Origin: Pseudomonadota bacterium
GTDB taxonomy: Bacteria; Pseudomonadota; Gammaproteobacteria; UBA6186; Azoamicaceae
Reading direction: 5' to 3'
Length of the DNA stretch: 6,047 bases
Assembly (NCBI GenBank): GCA_021848375.1
Contig: JAJZUR010000090.1
Span: forward strand, 1-6,047
Of this stretch, positions 1-5,842 are shown piece by piece. Made by a program: the position numbers and the translations under genes. Position 1 is the first letter of the stretch, and every line of letters starts with the position of its first letter. The notes under the pieces are model-generated. The model ran no database searches. It saw only the letters and a program-made list of their open reading frames with translations, and was not told where the DNA came from.

Positions 1-47
1 TTTATTATTTCAGATTTAATGAAAAGGTGAAGTAACTTAAATAGAAA

Positions 48-53
48 AAGGAG
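48..53 (+). promoter_or_regulatory. Ribosome binding site of the prlC remnant
   Basis: AAGGAG lies five bases before the GTG at 59. It is one of the strongest Shine-Dalgarno matches in the window. It selects GTG 59 over the ATG at 57, which stops after six codons. Confidence 0.5.
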
Positions 54-58
54 TAAAT

Positions 59-145
59 GTGTCTAATCCATTATTAGTATCTTCACATCATGAATTACCA
101 GTTTTTAGTGCAATCTTTGCGATTAGAGGAAATAAAAGAACTTGA
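59..145 (+). pseudogene. prlC: Oligopeptidase A (prlC) 5' fragment
   Basis: This is a 28-codon frame with a GTG start and a good ribosome binding site. Its beginning, SNPLL then ELPVFSAI, matches the well-known start of oligopeptidase A (E. coli: TNPLL, then ELPPFSKI). Full PrlC is an M3-family cytosolic zinc metallopeptidase of roughly 680 residues that degrades peptides. Here the resemblance ends after about codon 19 (near 115-118). The expected continuation with the KPEHI-like motif is absent, and a TGA follows nine codons later. Only the translation start remains, so no peptidase can be made. An intact copy could exist elsewhere if this is a duplicated end left by recombination. The match rests on about 18 residues recalled from memory, so it is likely but not certain. 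Bases 1-47 before it hold only the possible tail of an upstream gene (frames ending at 30 or 35) and could not be assigned. Confidence 0.5.
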
Positions 146-224
146 AGATTATCAAATTGATGCCTTAAATACAGATAGGTCTGAAATAACATTCGAAGAT
201 GTAAAGCAGCCTTCGCTTCCATAA
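90..224 (+). CDS. Possible small 44-residue protein or gene remnant
   Basis: An ATG frame overlaps the prlC fragment in another frame and runs to TAA at 222-224. From residue 13 on it is acidic and protein-like, with EEIKELEDYQIDAL followed by SEITFEDVKQPSLP. There is no clear ribosome binding site before the ATG. The acidic stretch begins where the prlC resemblance stops (near 118). It may therefore be the 3' end of another gene fused onto the prlC start rather than an independent small gene. I do not recognise a family. Confidence 0.2.
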   Translation: MNYQFLVQSLRLEEIKELEDYQIDALNTDRSEITFEDVKQPSLP

Positions 225-281
225 TTGGGTTTGTAAATTTCGGGGCCATGGGTTTAATGTAACTGACTTTCATAATTAATT

Positions 282-310
282 TTCATTCTGTTATTGATCT
301 TTAGTATAAT
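282..310 (+). promoter_or_regulatory. Promoter of tRNA-Thr
   Basis: A perfect -10 hexamer TATAAT is at 305-310, with the tRNA starting 10 bases after it. A weak -35 candidate, TTCATT, is at 282-287 with 17-base spacing. The -10 box and its position support a sigma-70 promoter with transcription starting just before the mature tRNA. Confidence 0.6.
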
Positions 311-319
311 TATTCCGTC

Positions 320-395
320 GCTGGTGTAGCTCAGTTGGTAGAGCAGCTGATTTGTAATCAGCAGGTCGTAGGTTCAAGCCCTATCACCAGCTCCA
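320..395 (+). tRNA. tRNA-Thr (anticodon TGT)
   Basis: A full 76-base cloverleaf can be folded. The seven-base acceptor stem is GCTGGTG with CACCAGC. The D stem is GCTC/GAGC, the anticodon stem GCTGA/TCAGC with loop TTTGTAA, and the T arm GTAGG-TTCAAGC-CCTAT. The discriminator is T and CCA is encoded at 393-395. Anticodon TGT reads ACA/ACG threonine codons. It stands alone here rather than in a tRNA cluster. The integrase remnant starts about 110 bases further on, so its 3' end is a likely chromosomal attachment site for that element. No second copy of the tRNA 3' end was found inside the window. Confidence 0.97.
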
Positions 396-471
396 TATAA
401 ATCAATCACTTACGTTTCATTTCCAAACTCCCTTAAAAACCTTTTCGTAATTTTTACGGGACCTGGAAGTG

Positions 472-517
472 GCAAACATGCGAAACCATTCATGTTGAAA
501 TGGTTTAAACATGTTGC
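472..517. repeat. Nested inverted repeat beside the integrase end
   Basis: An inner perfect 8-base inverted repeat (AAACCATT at 483-490, AATGGTTT at 499-506) has an 8-base loop. It is flanked by a second pair, GCAAACATG at 472-480 and CATGTTGC at 510-517, which pair with one bulged base. CATGTTG also occurs in the loop (491-497). The integrase stop codon (505-507) lies within it. There is no T-run on either side, so a rho-independent terminator is doubtful. A DNA-binding site of the integration system is an alternative. Confidence 0.45.
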
Positions 518-1035
518 ATAACCCCACTTCTTTCTTCATTAGCACAGCGCAAGAGTGTGAGTGCTGGTCCGTTCTGGTGCACTTTACACGCCTTGTTTGC
601 TGCTTCATAAAGATTTTCTAACTCAGCAGATGAGTAATGAGTAGTAATCCGCCCTGAGCGATGACCCAAGAGATCTTGCCGATCTTCAAAGCTAACTCCA
701 GCCGAACGTAATCTCCGTCCGAAGGTATGCTTCAAATCATGCACGCGAACGTTAAGGCCAACTTTTTTGCGGGCCGAACGCCAGCCAGTGGTTAACATCC
801 GGCTTACGGGTTTACCCCTAAAGCTAAACACATGTGTTAAATGTTTACCTCTTTGAGCTTCTACCACAGAACGCGCTACTTCATTACAAACGACTAAGCG
901 GTTGTCTCCATTCTTCACAAACTCACTGGGAATAATAAACACCAACAGGTGAGGCGCTTCTGGGATTTTAACTTCCCACCTCCACTGTAACCGGCAAACT
1001 TCTTGGTCACGGGAGCCTGTGTTAACAGCACAGTC
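505..1035 (-). pseudogene. Tyrosine integrase, catalytic domain only
   Basis: This is a phage/island site-specific recombinase fragment that once cut and rejoined DNA at an attachment site. The frame on the minus strand is open from about 1035 down to TAA at 505-507. Visible in order are the box I arginine in NTGSRDQEVC (around 1003-1023), the beta-hairpin lysine in FVKNGDNRLVV, HDLKHTFGRR (with K where many members have R), LGHRSGRITTHY with the nucleophilic tyrosine, and a tail ending near the stop. All catalytic positions are therefore present. The N-terminal arm- and core-binding domains are missing: the frame meets a stop at 1036-1038 and homology ends at about 1030. The first usable start inside is TTG at 943-945, after the box I arginine, so an active protein is unlikely. 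It points toward tRNA-Thr, the normal layout for a tRNA-integrated island. Confidence 0.85.
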
Positions 1036-1903
1036 TTATCTCAACTTAGAGACACTGGCCTTGCAATCCGGCAGTTACATTGACCAGTCACTAAAGCGCA
1101 CGGCTTCAGATGTTTTATACACGGTGGATTATACTAACCAGCCAGGCTTTAGTTACCTGTATATTCTCACAGAACACCAATCTTCGGTTGATACCTTTCT
1201 CCCTTTGCGTCTCTGGCGCTATATTATCTCTATTTGGAGTACTCACCTGAAAAAATATCCAGATTGCAAGCTTCCGATGGTCATGTCTTTGGTGTTCTAC
1301 AATGGCAGCAAACCTTATGATGGTCCCCGGGATATTCGAGAACTCATTGAAGCACCCCCTGAACTGATAGATCCATTTTTGTTAAAGCCCTTTCATCTGG
1401 TGGATGTTTCTATGATACCGGATGAAGAAATTCGGCAAAAGCAGTGGTGCGGCCTTTTGGAGTATGCCATGAAATGCAGCCGTGCCAAGGAAGCGCTAAA
1501 CTACGTAGAGACATTTATCGAGCTCCTAAAGGGAGTCTGTCAATCAGGGGGTATCGATTATGGGACGGTTGCGTTACAATATTTCATCACGCAAACTGAA
1601 ACAGCTCAACCGGGTAGACTGTTCAAAGCCTTAGAGCAGGGTTTAAATGAGGAGGGTCAAATCATGGCAACTGTTGCCCAGTACTTAAGAGAACAAGGCA
1701 TGCAACAAGGCATGCAACAAGGGATAGTGCGAGGTGAACAACAAGGCGAGCGCAAGTTGTTGAGCTTGCAATTAACTCGACGTTTTGGAGACATTCCTGT
1801 GCGTTATGCACAATTGTTAGAAACGGCAGACTCGGACTTATTGCTACAATGGGCAGATAGATTGCTGAATGCGGCTTCGCTGGAAAGCATTTTTGAAGAA
1901 TAG
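1019..1903 (+). pseudogene. Rpn-family PD-(D/E)XK nuclease/transposase, 5'-truncated
   Basis: The protein resembles Rpn (RpnA-like, formerly 'transposase_31') recombination-promoting nucleases, endonucleases thought to promote RecA-independent gene transfer. The nuclease core is at residues 18-56: GSYID, the acidic residue in SDVLY (D31), then LTEHQ (E52, Q54). The middle and C-terminal parts look complete, including the family's glutamine/glycine-rich stretch EQGMQQGMQQG and a final RRFGDIP...LLQWADRLL module. The frame opens with GTG at 1019 with no ribosome binding site. About 30-40 residues normally found at the N-terminus, including the usual HD..F segment, are missing. Upstream sequence in this frame is antisense integrase. 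It is therefore probably a pseudogene created at the 1016-1030 junction, although the active site remains and translation from GTG cannot be excluded. Confidence 0.8.
1694..1722 (+). repeat. 12-base tandem repeat in the Rpn gene
   Basis: Two exact copies of CAAGGCATGCAA (1694-1705 and 1706-1717) are followed by a partial third (CAAGG). They encode repeated QGMQ units of the flexible Q/G-rich region before the C-terminal module. Units of this kind vary in number among Rpn proteins, probably by slippage. Each change of one unit keeps the frame. Confidence 0.75.
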
Positions 1904-1947
1904 GTGCTATTGCATAATAATTAATCCGTCCGTTTTCAACGCCTGTA

Positions 1948-1971
1948 TGCCTAATTAAATAGGCAGATTTT
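1948..1971 (+). terminator. Weak terminator-like hairpin after Rpn
   Basis: A perfect 6-base stem TGCCTA/TAGGCA with a six-base loop is followed by GATTTT. The stem is AT-rich and the T-run short, so termination would be inefficient. It lies 45 bases after the Rpn stop codon, where a terminator would be expected. Confidence 0.3.
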
Positions 1972-2116
1972 GGGAAAAAATGCACGTTGTCAACATCAGT
2001 ACTGGCTGGAACAGTGGCTAAAAAAACCTGTATCTTGGAATGGTTCGCGACCTTTTCTGGTTAATAGAAATCGAAAATTTGTGATCTCGGATGATTCCCA
2101 CATTCTGTCTCTTTAG
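1955..2116 (+). pseudogene. Unassigned open frame, possible gene remnant
   Basis: The 272 bases between the Rpn stop and the helicase start contain one open stretch of 53 codons ending at TAG 2114-2116. It is rich in tryptophan and basic residues (YWLEQWLKKPVSWNG, then RKFVISDDSHILSL). There is no ATG or GTG start with a ribosome binding site; a TTG at 1970 is the first possible start. It looks more like a broken C-terminal fragment than an expressed gene. I do not recognise a family. Confidence 0.2.
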
Positions 2117-2175
2117 CATTATTGATGGTAATATGCCTTTTTGTGCGGGCAAATCGGTCATTTAGCAGTTATTTT

Positions 2176-3906
2176 ATGCAACAAAATGAAGCGTTTAATC
2201 TCATGAAAATGGGGAAAAATATTTTTTTGACCGGTGCGCCTGGCAGCGGTAAAACTTATCTGTTGAACAAATATATCCGATATCTGAAGGATTATCAGGT
2301 AAAAATAGCTGTTACTGCCTCGACGGGTATCGCAGCCACTCATCTGAATGGTGTCACAATACATTCATGGTCTGGCATTGGCGTCAGAAATAGTCTCAAT
2401 GAAAGTGATCTTGAAAAAATACTGACCACCCGGTTAATCAAACGAAATTACGAAGGGACTAAAACACTCATCATTGATGAAATATCGATGCTGCACCCCT
2501 ATCAGCTCGATATGATAGACACCGTTTCGCGTTATATGTTAGAGGCAGATAAACCTTTTGGGGGCCTTCAAGTGATCCTTTGCGGTGATTTTTTCCAGTT
2601 GCCGCCGGTATCCTCTCTTCCATTAGGCAATGAACGACAGTTTGCTTTTGAAGCGGATGCCTGGAAAAAAAGCAATTTTCATATTTGTTATCTGAAGGAA
2701 CAACACCGCCAGGGTAATGATCCTTTGTTGGCTGTTTTGAAAGAGATCAGAAGCGGTATCGCCGGAGAACAGACCAAAGTGCCTTTGCGAACCCGTTACA
2801 AAAAAGAACCTGAAGGAACCATAAAAGTCACAAAATTGTATGCGCGTAATCTGAATGTAGACGATATTAACGAGCGCGAATTGAACCATCTTCGTGGAGA
2901 TGAAAAAATATTTACCATGGCAGCAACTGGTTTTAGTACTTTAGTAAATGGACTAAAAAAAGGGTGTCTGGCGCCAGAACAGTTAAAGTTAAAAGTCGGT
3001 GCTGAAGTCATGTTCATAAAAAATGAGGCGAAAGGCCAGTATGTGAATGGCACACAAGGCAGAGTCATTGGTTTTGATCAGGATGAAGGCTGGCCTGTTG
3101 TAAAGACTTATCATCATAAAACCATTGTGGCTTACCCAGAAGAATGGAAGTTTGAAGATGAGGGCGTGGTGCGTGCAACCATCACACAAGTGCCGCTTCG
3201 TCTTGCCTGGGCGATTACCATTCATAAAAGTCAGGGCATGACGCTGGATGCGGCAGAGATGGATTTAGGTGATGTTTTTGAACTGGGTATGGGGTATGTG
3301 GCTTTATCCAGAGTGCGTAGTTTGAGTGGATTAAAATTAATGAATCTCAATGAATTAGCCTTAAAGGTGCATCCTAAGATCCTTGACTGCGATAAAATGT
3401 TCAAAGAGAATTCCGATGCTTTAGTTCAATCTTTGCAAACGTTATCTCACAAAGAAATAGAACGGTGTCAAAGAAAAACGTTGATAGAGCGTTTTGAAGG
3501 TTTCATCAACGAAAAAATCAATGCGAAAAAAATAAACAAAAAAAGGAAACTAAAAAAAACAAATTCAATCCCTGCTTACCTGATGACGCTAAAAATGCTA
3601 AAGGAAAACTTGTCTATTGATTTGATAGCTAAAGAACGAGGGATTTCAGTCGATACAGTCATTAACCATATCGAAAAGCTTCAGCGTTTAAAACAAATTG
3701 ATAATGTTCAGATGGCCTATTTGAAACAAACGATCCCAGAAACAGACTTTGACATCATTGGTTCTGCATTAAAAGGTTCTGAAGATGGCAGGTTAAAGCC
3801 GATACATGAAAAGTTTGAAGGCAAATATTCCTACACTGATATTAAGATGGTGAGACTGTTTATCAATAACAGATACTCAAAGAGCGATGATGTTGGGATT
3901 ATTTAG
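2176..3906 (+). CDS. Pif1-like SF1 DNA helicase with C-terminal helix-turn-helix
   Basis: This is an ATP-dependent DNA helicase of the Pif1/RecD-like superfamily 1 group, 576 residues, presumably 5'-3' on single-stranded DNA in the cytoplasm. Motifs in order: Walker A GAPGSGKT (20-27), motif Ia TASTGIAA (47-54), HSWSGIG (63-69), Walker B LIIDEIS (98-104), GDFFQLPPV (137-145), EQHRQ (175-179), ITIHKSQGMTLD (347-358) and VALSRVRS (375-382) with the motif VI arginine R379. A lysine-rich linker (about 447-461) leads to a helix-turn-helix around 465-505 (IAKERGISVDTVINHI), like the HTH at the C-terminus of some RecQ and Pif1-type bacterial helicases. The frame is open from TTG 2122, but ATG 2176 (MQQNEAFNLMKMGKN) matches where this family normally begins, and the first 18 residues look like non-family sequence. 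No strong ribosome binding site is seen before either start. All motifs are intact, so an active enzyme is expected. Its partner pathway is unknown; Pif1 relatives act in replication, repair and G-quadruplex unwinding. Confidence 0.9.
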   Translation: MQQNEAFNLMKMGKNIFLTGAPGSGKTYLLNKYIRYLKDYQVKIAVTASTGIAATHLNGVTIHSWSGIGVRNSLNESDLEKILTTRLIKRNYEGTKTLIIDEISMLHPYQLDMIDTVSRYMLEADKPFGGLQVILCGDFFQLPPVSSLPLGNERQFAFEADAWKKSNFHICYLKEQHRQGNDPLLAVLKEIRSGIAGEQTKVPLRTRYKKEPEGTIKVTKLYARNLNVDDINERELNHLRGDEKIFTMAATGFSTLVNGLKKGCLAPEQLKLKVGAEVMFIKNEAKGQYVNGTQGRVIGFDQDEGWPVVKTYHHKTIVAYPEEWKFEDEGVVRATITQVPLRLAWAITIHKSQGMTLDAAEMDLGDVFELGMGYVALSRVRSLSGLKLMNLNELALKVHPKILDCDKMFKENSDALVQSLQTLSHKEIERCQRKTLIERFEGFINEKINAKKINKKRKLKKTNSIPAYLMTLKMLKENLSIDLIAKERGISVDTVINHIEKLQRLKQIDNVQMAYLKQTIPETDFDIIGSALKGSEDGRLKPIHEKFEGKYSYTDIKMVRLFINNRYSKSDDVGII

Positions 3907-4013
3907 AAATCGGAAATGGGCATTTTACGATTATCGGTGAGACGATGCTCTTCATCGTTCAACACACCAGCAATTGTTATATGGTAAAAAATGTTTAGAA
4001 AAAAGACATAAAT

Positions 4014-4019
4014 AGGAGG
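4014..4019 (+). promoter_or_regulatory. Perfect Shine-Dalgarno AGGAGG
   Basis: AGGAGG lies five bases before the GTG at 4025. It is the best ribosome binding site in the window, yet the frame behind it is only 37 codons. The 283-base stretch 3907-4189 otherwise shows no convincing gene, promoter or terminator. Confidence 0.4.
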
Positions 4020-4024
4020 AGTGC

Positions 4025-4138
4025 GTGCCTTTTAACCCTCTATCTTGCCAGCACACTCTTAGGAACTTGAATCGGTGCAAGTTAACGGCCCTTTCCACCT
4101 CATTGACAGCATTCAATAGAGCCCTTGACTTTTATTAA
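4025..4138 (+). CDS. Possible 37-residue protein
   Basis: A GTG start follows the perfect AGGAGG, and the frame ends at TAA 4136-4138. The product is basic with many Leu, Thr and Ser residues (LRNLNRCKLTALSTSLTAF) and no clear membrane segment or known domain. It may be a true small gene, a remnant of a longer gene, or chance. An imperfect hairpin (GAGTG 4019-4023 with CACTC 4054-4058) overlaps the ribosome binding site edge and the start codon. Confidence 0.25.
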   Translation: MPFNPLSCQHTLRNLNRCKLTALSTSLTAFNRALDFY

Positions 4139-4189
4139 AAAGAAGAATAGCTTTGGTATGTCCAACAGAAATAAAAGGAAATTATTGCT

Positions 4190-4420
4190 ATGGCGCATTT
4201 CAAGGATGAGTACGGTATTTTAGGTTTGTCAGTAACCCCAAAATTAAATCAATCTTCTTTTGATTTTTTTCATTTTTTTTACAGACTCTATCATCTCAAC
4301 AAGTCTCTTTTAGCTAAATATTTCTTGAATAATCGGAACTCGCAAGATATCGAGCAAAAAAATAAGAGCCTTAGACTCAGTTTAATGTTTTTGGAACATT
4401 CGATAGAAGAATCTACGTAA
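4190..4420 (+). CDS. Hypothetical protein, 76 residues
   Basis: The start is ATG with AAGGAA about ten bases upstream. The N-terminal third is hydrophilic. A phenylalanine-rich run (FDFFHFFYRLYHL, around residues 24-36) is encoded by T-tracts at 4257-4280. The C-terminal half is basic and probably helical, ending HSIEEST. No signal peptide or long transmembrane segment is evident and I do not recognise a family. Its stop is 17 bases before the next gene, so the two probably share a transcript. Base composition is more AT-rich than in the neighbouring genes. The T-tracts make a homopolymer frameshift possible, so it might be part of a longer broken gene. Confidence 0.5.
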   Translation: MAHFKDEYGILGLSVTPKLNQSSFDFFHFFYRLYHLNKSLLAKYFLNNRNSQDIEQKNKSLRLSLMFLEHSIEEST

Positions 4421-4437
4421 ATGAAAGAGAGACTCGC

Positions 4438-4938
4438 ATGAACATTTTACCTCCCGAAGTTGATTGTCATTGGCACCAGGAGAAATCAGGTCAAACAGTT
4501 TATGTTTTTAGTCATCCCACTCTCGGCTCTTTGGGCCGCCTGAGCATTATTCCTCATTTAGGCAAAACCCGAATGGTTTGGGAACCAGTAGGAGAATACC
4601 TACAATCCTTTGTGCAGAATCTTATTGAAGAAGCCACTTATATTTTCTCACCCATGAAGTATTATTCATTGCCTTGCAGCCATTGCAATTCTACCATAGC
4701 GCGATTATTACATTTCCCTGAAGTCCAAGACTTTGATTTACTGAAAGCTTGCGCCAGCTACTATTTTGGCAAGCTTGATTTAACCATTCCTATTTGGATA
4801 ATGGGAGAAGGAATAGCTTTAGAGACACTCTGGCCGATTAGAAAAATCTTTCGGGCGGTCAGTTTAGATGAATTAAGTGCCGCCGTCTTAGCATTTCAGT
4901 CAGCGCATTGTTGCCAGAAGGTTAAATTCTTACATTAG
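4438..4938 (+). CDS. Conserved hypothetical protein with CxxC motif
   Basis: A 166-residue protein, probably co-transcribed with the 76-residue gene just upstream; an AAAGAGAG ribosome binding site lies six bases before ATG. The N-terminal part (residues 5-39) has CHWHQ and VFSHPTLGSLGRL. The C-terminal part (78-158) has PCSHC (Cys80, Cys83), IPIWIMG (117-123), LWPIR (131-135) and a final HCC (157-159). From memory this pattern resembles uncharacterised bacterial proteins with an N-terminal 'CHW...YVF.HP.LG.LGRL' block and a C-terminal 'CxxC...PTWIIG...WP.R...HC' block. The region between the blocks seems shorter here than in those relatives. The paired CxxC and terminal His-Cys could bind a metal, but this is only inferred. 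No signal peptide, no membrane segment and no known function. Confidence 0.7.
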   Translation: MNILPPEVDCHWHQEKSGQTVYVFSHPTLGSLGRLSIIPHLGKTRMVWEPVGEYLQSFVQNLIEEATYIFSPMKYYSLPCSHCNSTIARLLHFPEVQDFDLLKACASYYFGKLDLTIPIWIMGEGIALETLWPIRKIFRAVSLDELSAAVLAFQSAHCCQKVKFLH

Positions 4939-5077
4939 CATTTATTTTATCAGCTTTTTCCTTTAAGATTGCAAAAGAACTGTTATCCGCAGTCTCTTAG
5001 TTTTGATGATTATTTTAGCATCCTTAAGCTGCTTTTTTATTGGAAGCATTGGATTTTGGTTGGGTGATTGGAGAACC

Positions 5078-5084
5078 AGGGGAG
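5078..5084 (+). promoter_or_regulatory. Ribosome binding site that fixes the start at 5089
   Basis: AGGGGAG lies four bases before ATG 5089, counting from its last base, or eight from its first AGG. It decides for ATG 5089 over the in-frame TTG at 5068. The 150-base gap 4939-5088 holds no gene; a T-run follows an AGCA/TGCT pair near 5020-5038, but the stem is too weak to call a terminator. Confidence 0.5.
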
Positions 5085-5088
5085 ATTT

Positions 5089-5625
5089 ATGAGACTAAAA
5101 AGACCCTATATTGCCTCTTTAAATGAAGTCACTATTACTCGAGCGGACGAAACAGCGATTATCGAATATCGAGAGAAAAACGTTTCTAGTGTTAACTTGA
5201 CAATCGGTCCTCAAATTCATCAAATGAGCGATGGAGATATTTTAAATGTGCATAATCATTGTATTGCAGCTCAGCTTGAATCAATGAAAGAATATCAGCA
5301 TGTTGCAACTGAAATTCCGCCAGGAAAATCTCAAATTGAATATTTTAAACCAGGTGGCTATTGGACGCCACGTGGAGATGTATTGCGATGTATTATCGAC
5401 AGTGATGAAAACAATGAAACGACAATTTGGATTGATAATCAGGAATTTTGTTTGAAAGGATTTGGTAAAATATTATCTGTTTTTGCAGGTTGGGGAATGC
5501 GAATTATTATGGTGCCGGAAGATGAAACTCATCAGTCGCCACCTATTGAAATAAAAGAACCAGATAGTCAAGAAACAGGTTCTTTCGCATTATCAGGAGA
5601 ATTTACTTCAAAAAAAGAGCATTAG
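5089..5625 (+). CDS. Conserved hypothetical protein, WTPRGD family
   Basis: A 178-residue soluble, acidic protein with no signal peptide or membrane segment. The conserved-looking core is KRPYIASLNEVTITR (4-18), IIEY (24-27), NLTIGPQI (36-43), MSDGDIL (46-52), EIPPGKSQIEYF (75-86), WTPRGDVLRC (92-101), TTIWID (111-116) and FAGWGMRIIMVPEDE (132-146). I recall similar sequences as uncharacterised proteins in many bacteria, but no function is known to me. Residues 147-178 are polar, low in complexity and probably disordered. ATG 5089 is preferred over TTG 5068 because of the ribosome binding site, and the protein then begins with MRLKRPYIASL as relatives seem to. It follows the CxxC-protein gene by 150 bases and may or may not share its transcript. 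Confidence 0.75.
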   Translation: MRLKRPYIASLNEVTITRADETAIIEYREKNVSSVNLTIGPQIHQMSDGDILNVHNHCIAAQLESMKEYQHVATEIPPGKSQIEYFKPGGYWTPRGDVLRCIIDSDENNETTIWIDNQEFCLKGFGKILSVFAGWGMRIIMVPEDETHQSPPIEIKEPDSQETGSFALSGEFTSKKEH

Positions 5626-5842
5626 TGATAAAGGTAGTTGTAGAAGGATTTTTTACAAAGGAATGCACGTGATTCCCACGTATTTTGGTACAGCATGACT
5701 CTACATTATTTGCCACGCCGGAAATTTTAATATTATAAAAAATAGCTAAAAAACAGGGATAAAATTAACGGCGTATTGACTTATTATCAGTGAACCTTTC
5801 AAGGAAAGAAAAAACTTGCCAAAGTTACAATTTACTCATACC
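5626..5842. other. Intergenic stretch with no gene seen
   Basis: These 217 bases separate the WTPRGD-family gene from the transposase. They are AT-rich with many stops in all frames. Only short palindromes are visible: ACGTG/CACGT (5667-5681) and CTTTC-AAG-GAAAG (5796-5808). No clear terminator or IS inverted-repeat end could be identified, although the insertion sequence's end should lie in the right part of this stretch. Confidence 0.5.

Noticed and set aside
88..273. 61-codon minus-strand frame near the left edge
   Set aside because: It is antisense to the prlC start and the acidic plus-strand frame. No ribosome binding site is seen.
376..395. Second copy of the tRNA 3' end (att repeat) inside the window
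   Set aside because: I looked for the TTCAAGCCC and ATCACCAGCTCCA pieces elsewhere in the window by eye and found none.
417..608. 63-codon minus-strand frame beside the integrase end
   Set aside because: It overlaps the integrase C-terminus in another frame, has no ribosome binding site and its translation resembles nothing known.
1662..1985. 107-codon minus-strand frame
   Set aside because: It is the antisense shadow of the repetitive 3' part of the Rpn gene; its repeats simply mirror that gene's tandem repeat.
2122..2175. 18-codon N-terminal extension of the helicase
   Set aside because: It starts at TTG or ATG without a good ribosome binding site, and the family normally begins at the residues encoded from 2176.
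3943..3957. CGATG/CATCG hairpin after the helicase as a terminator
   Set aside because: The stem is five bases and no T-run follows it.
5068..5088. TTG start for the WTPRGD-family protein
   Set aside because: It would place the AGGGGAG ribosome binding site inside the gene; ATG 5089 fits better.
5667..5681. ACGTG/CACGT palindrome as terminator or operator
   Set aside because: A five-base stem without a T-run, with no clear link to a neighbouring gene.
5715..5774. Inverted pair ACGCCG/CGGCGT as an IS end or operator
   Set aside because: Only six bases matched across a 48-base gap, which is expected by chance.
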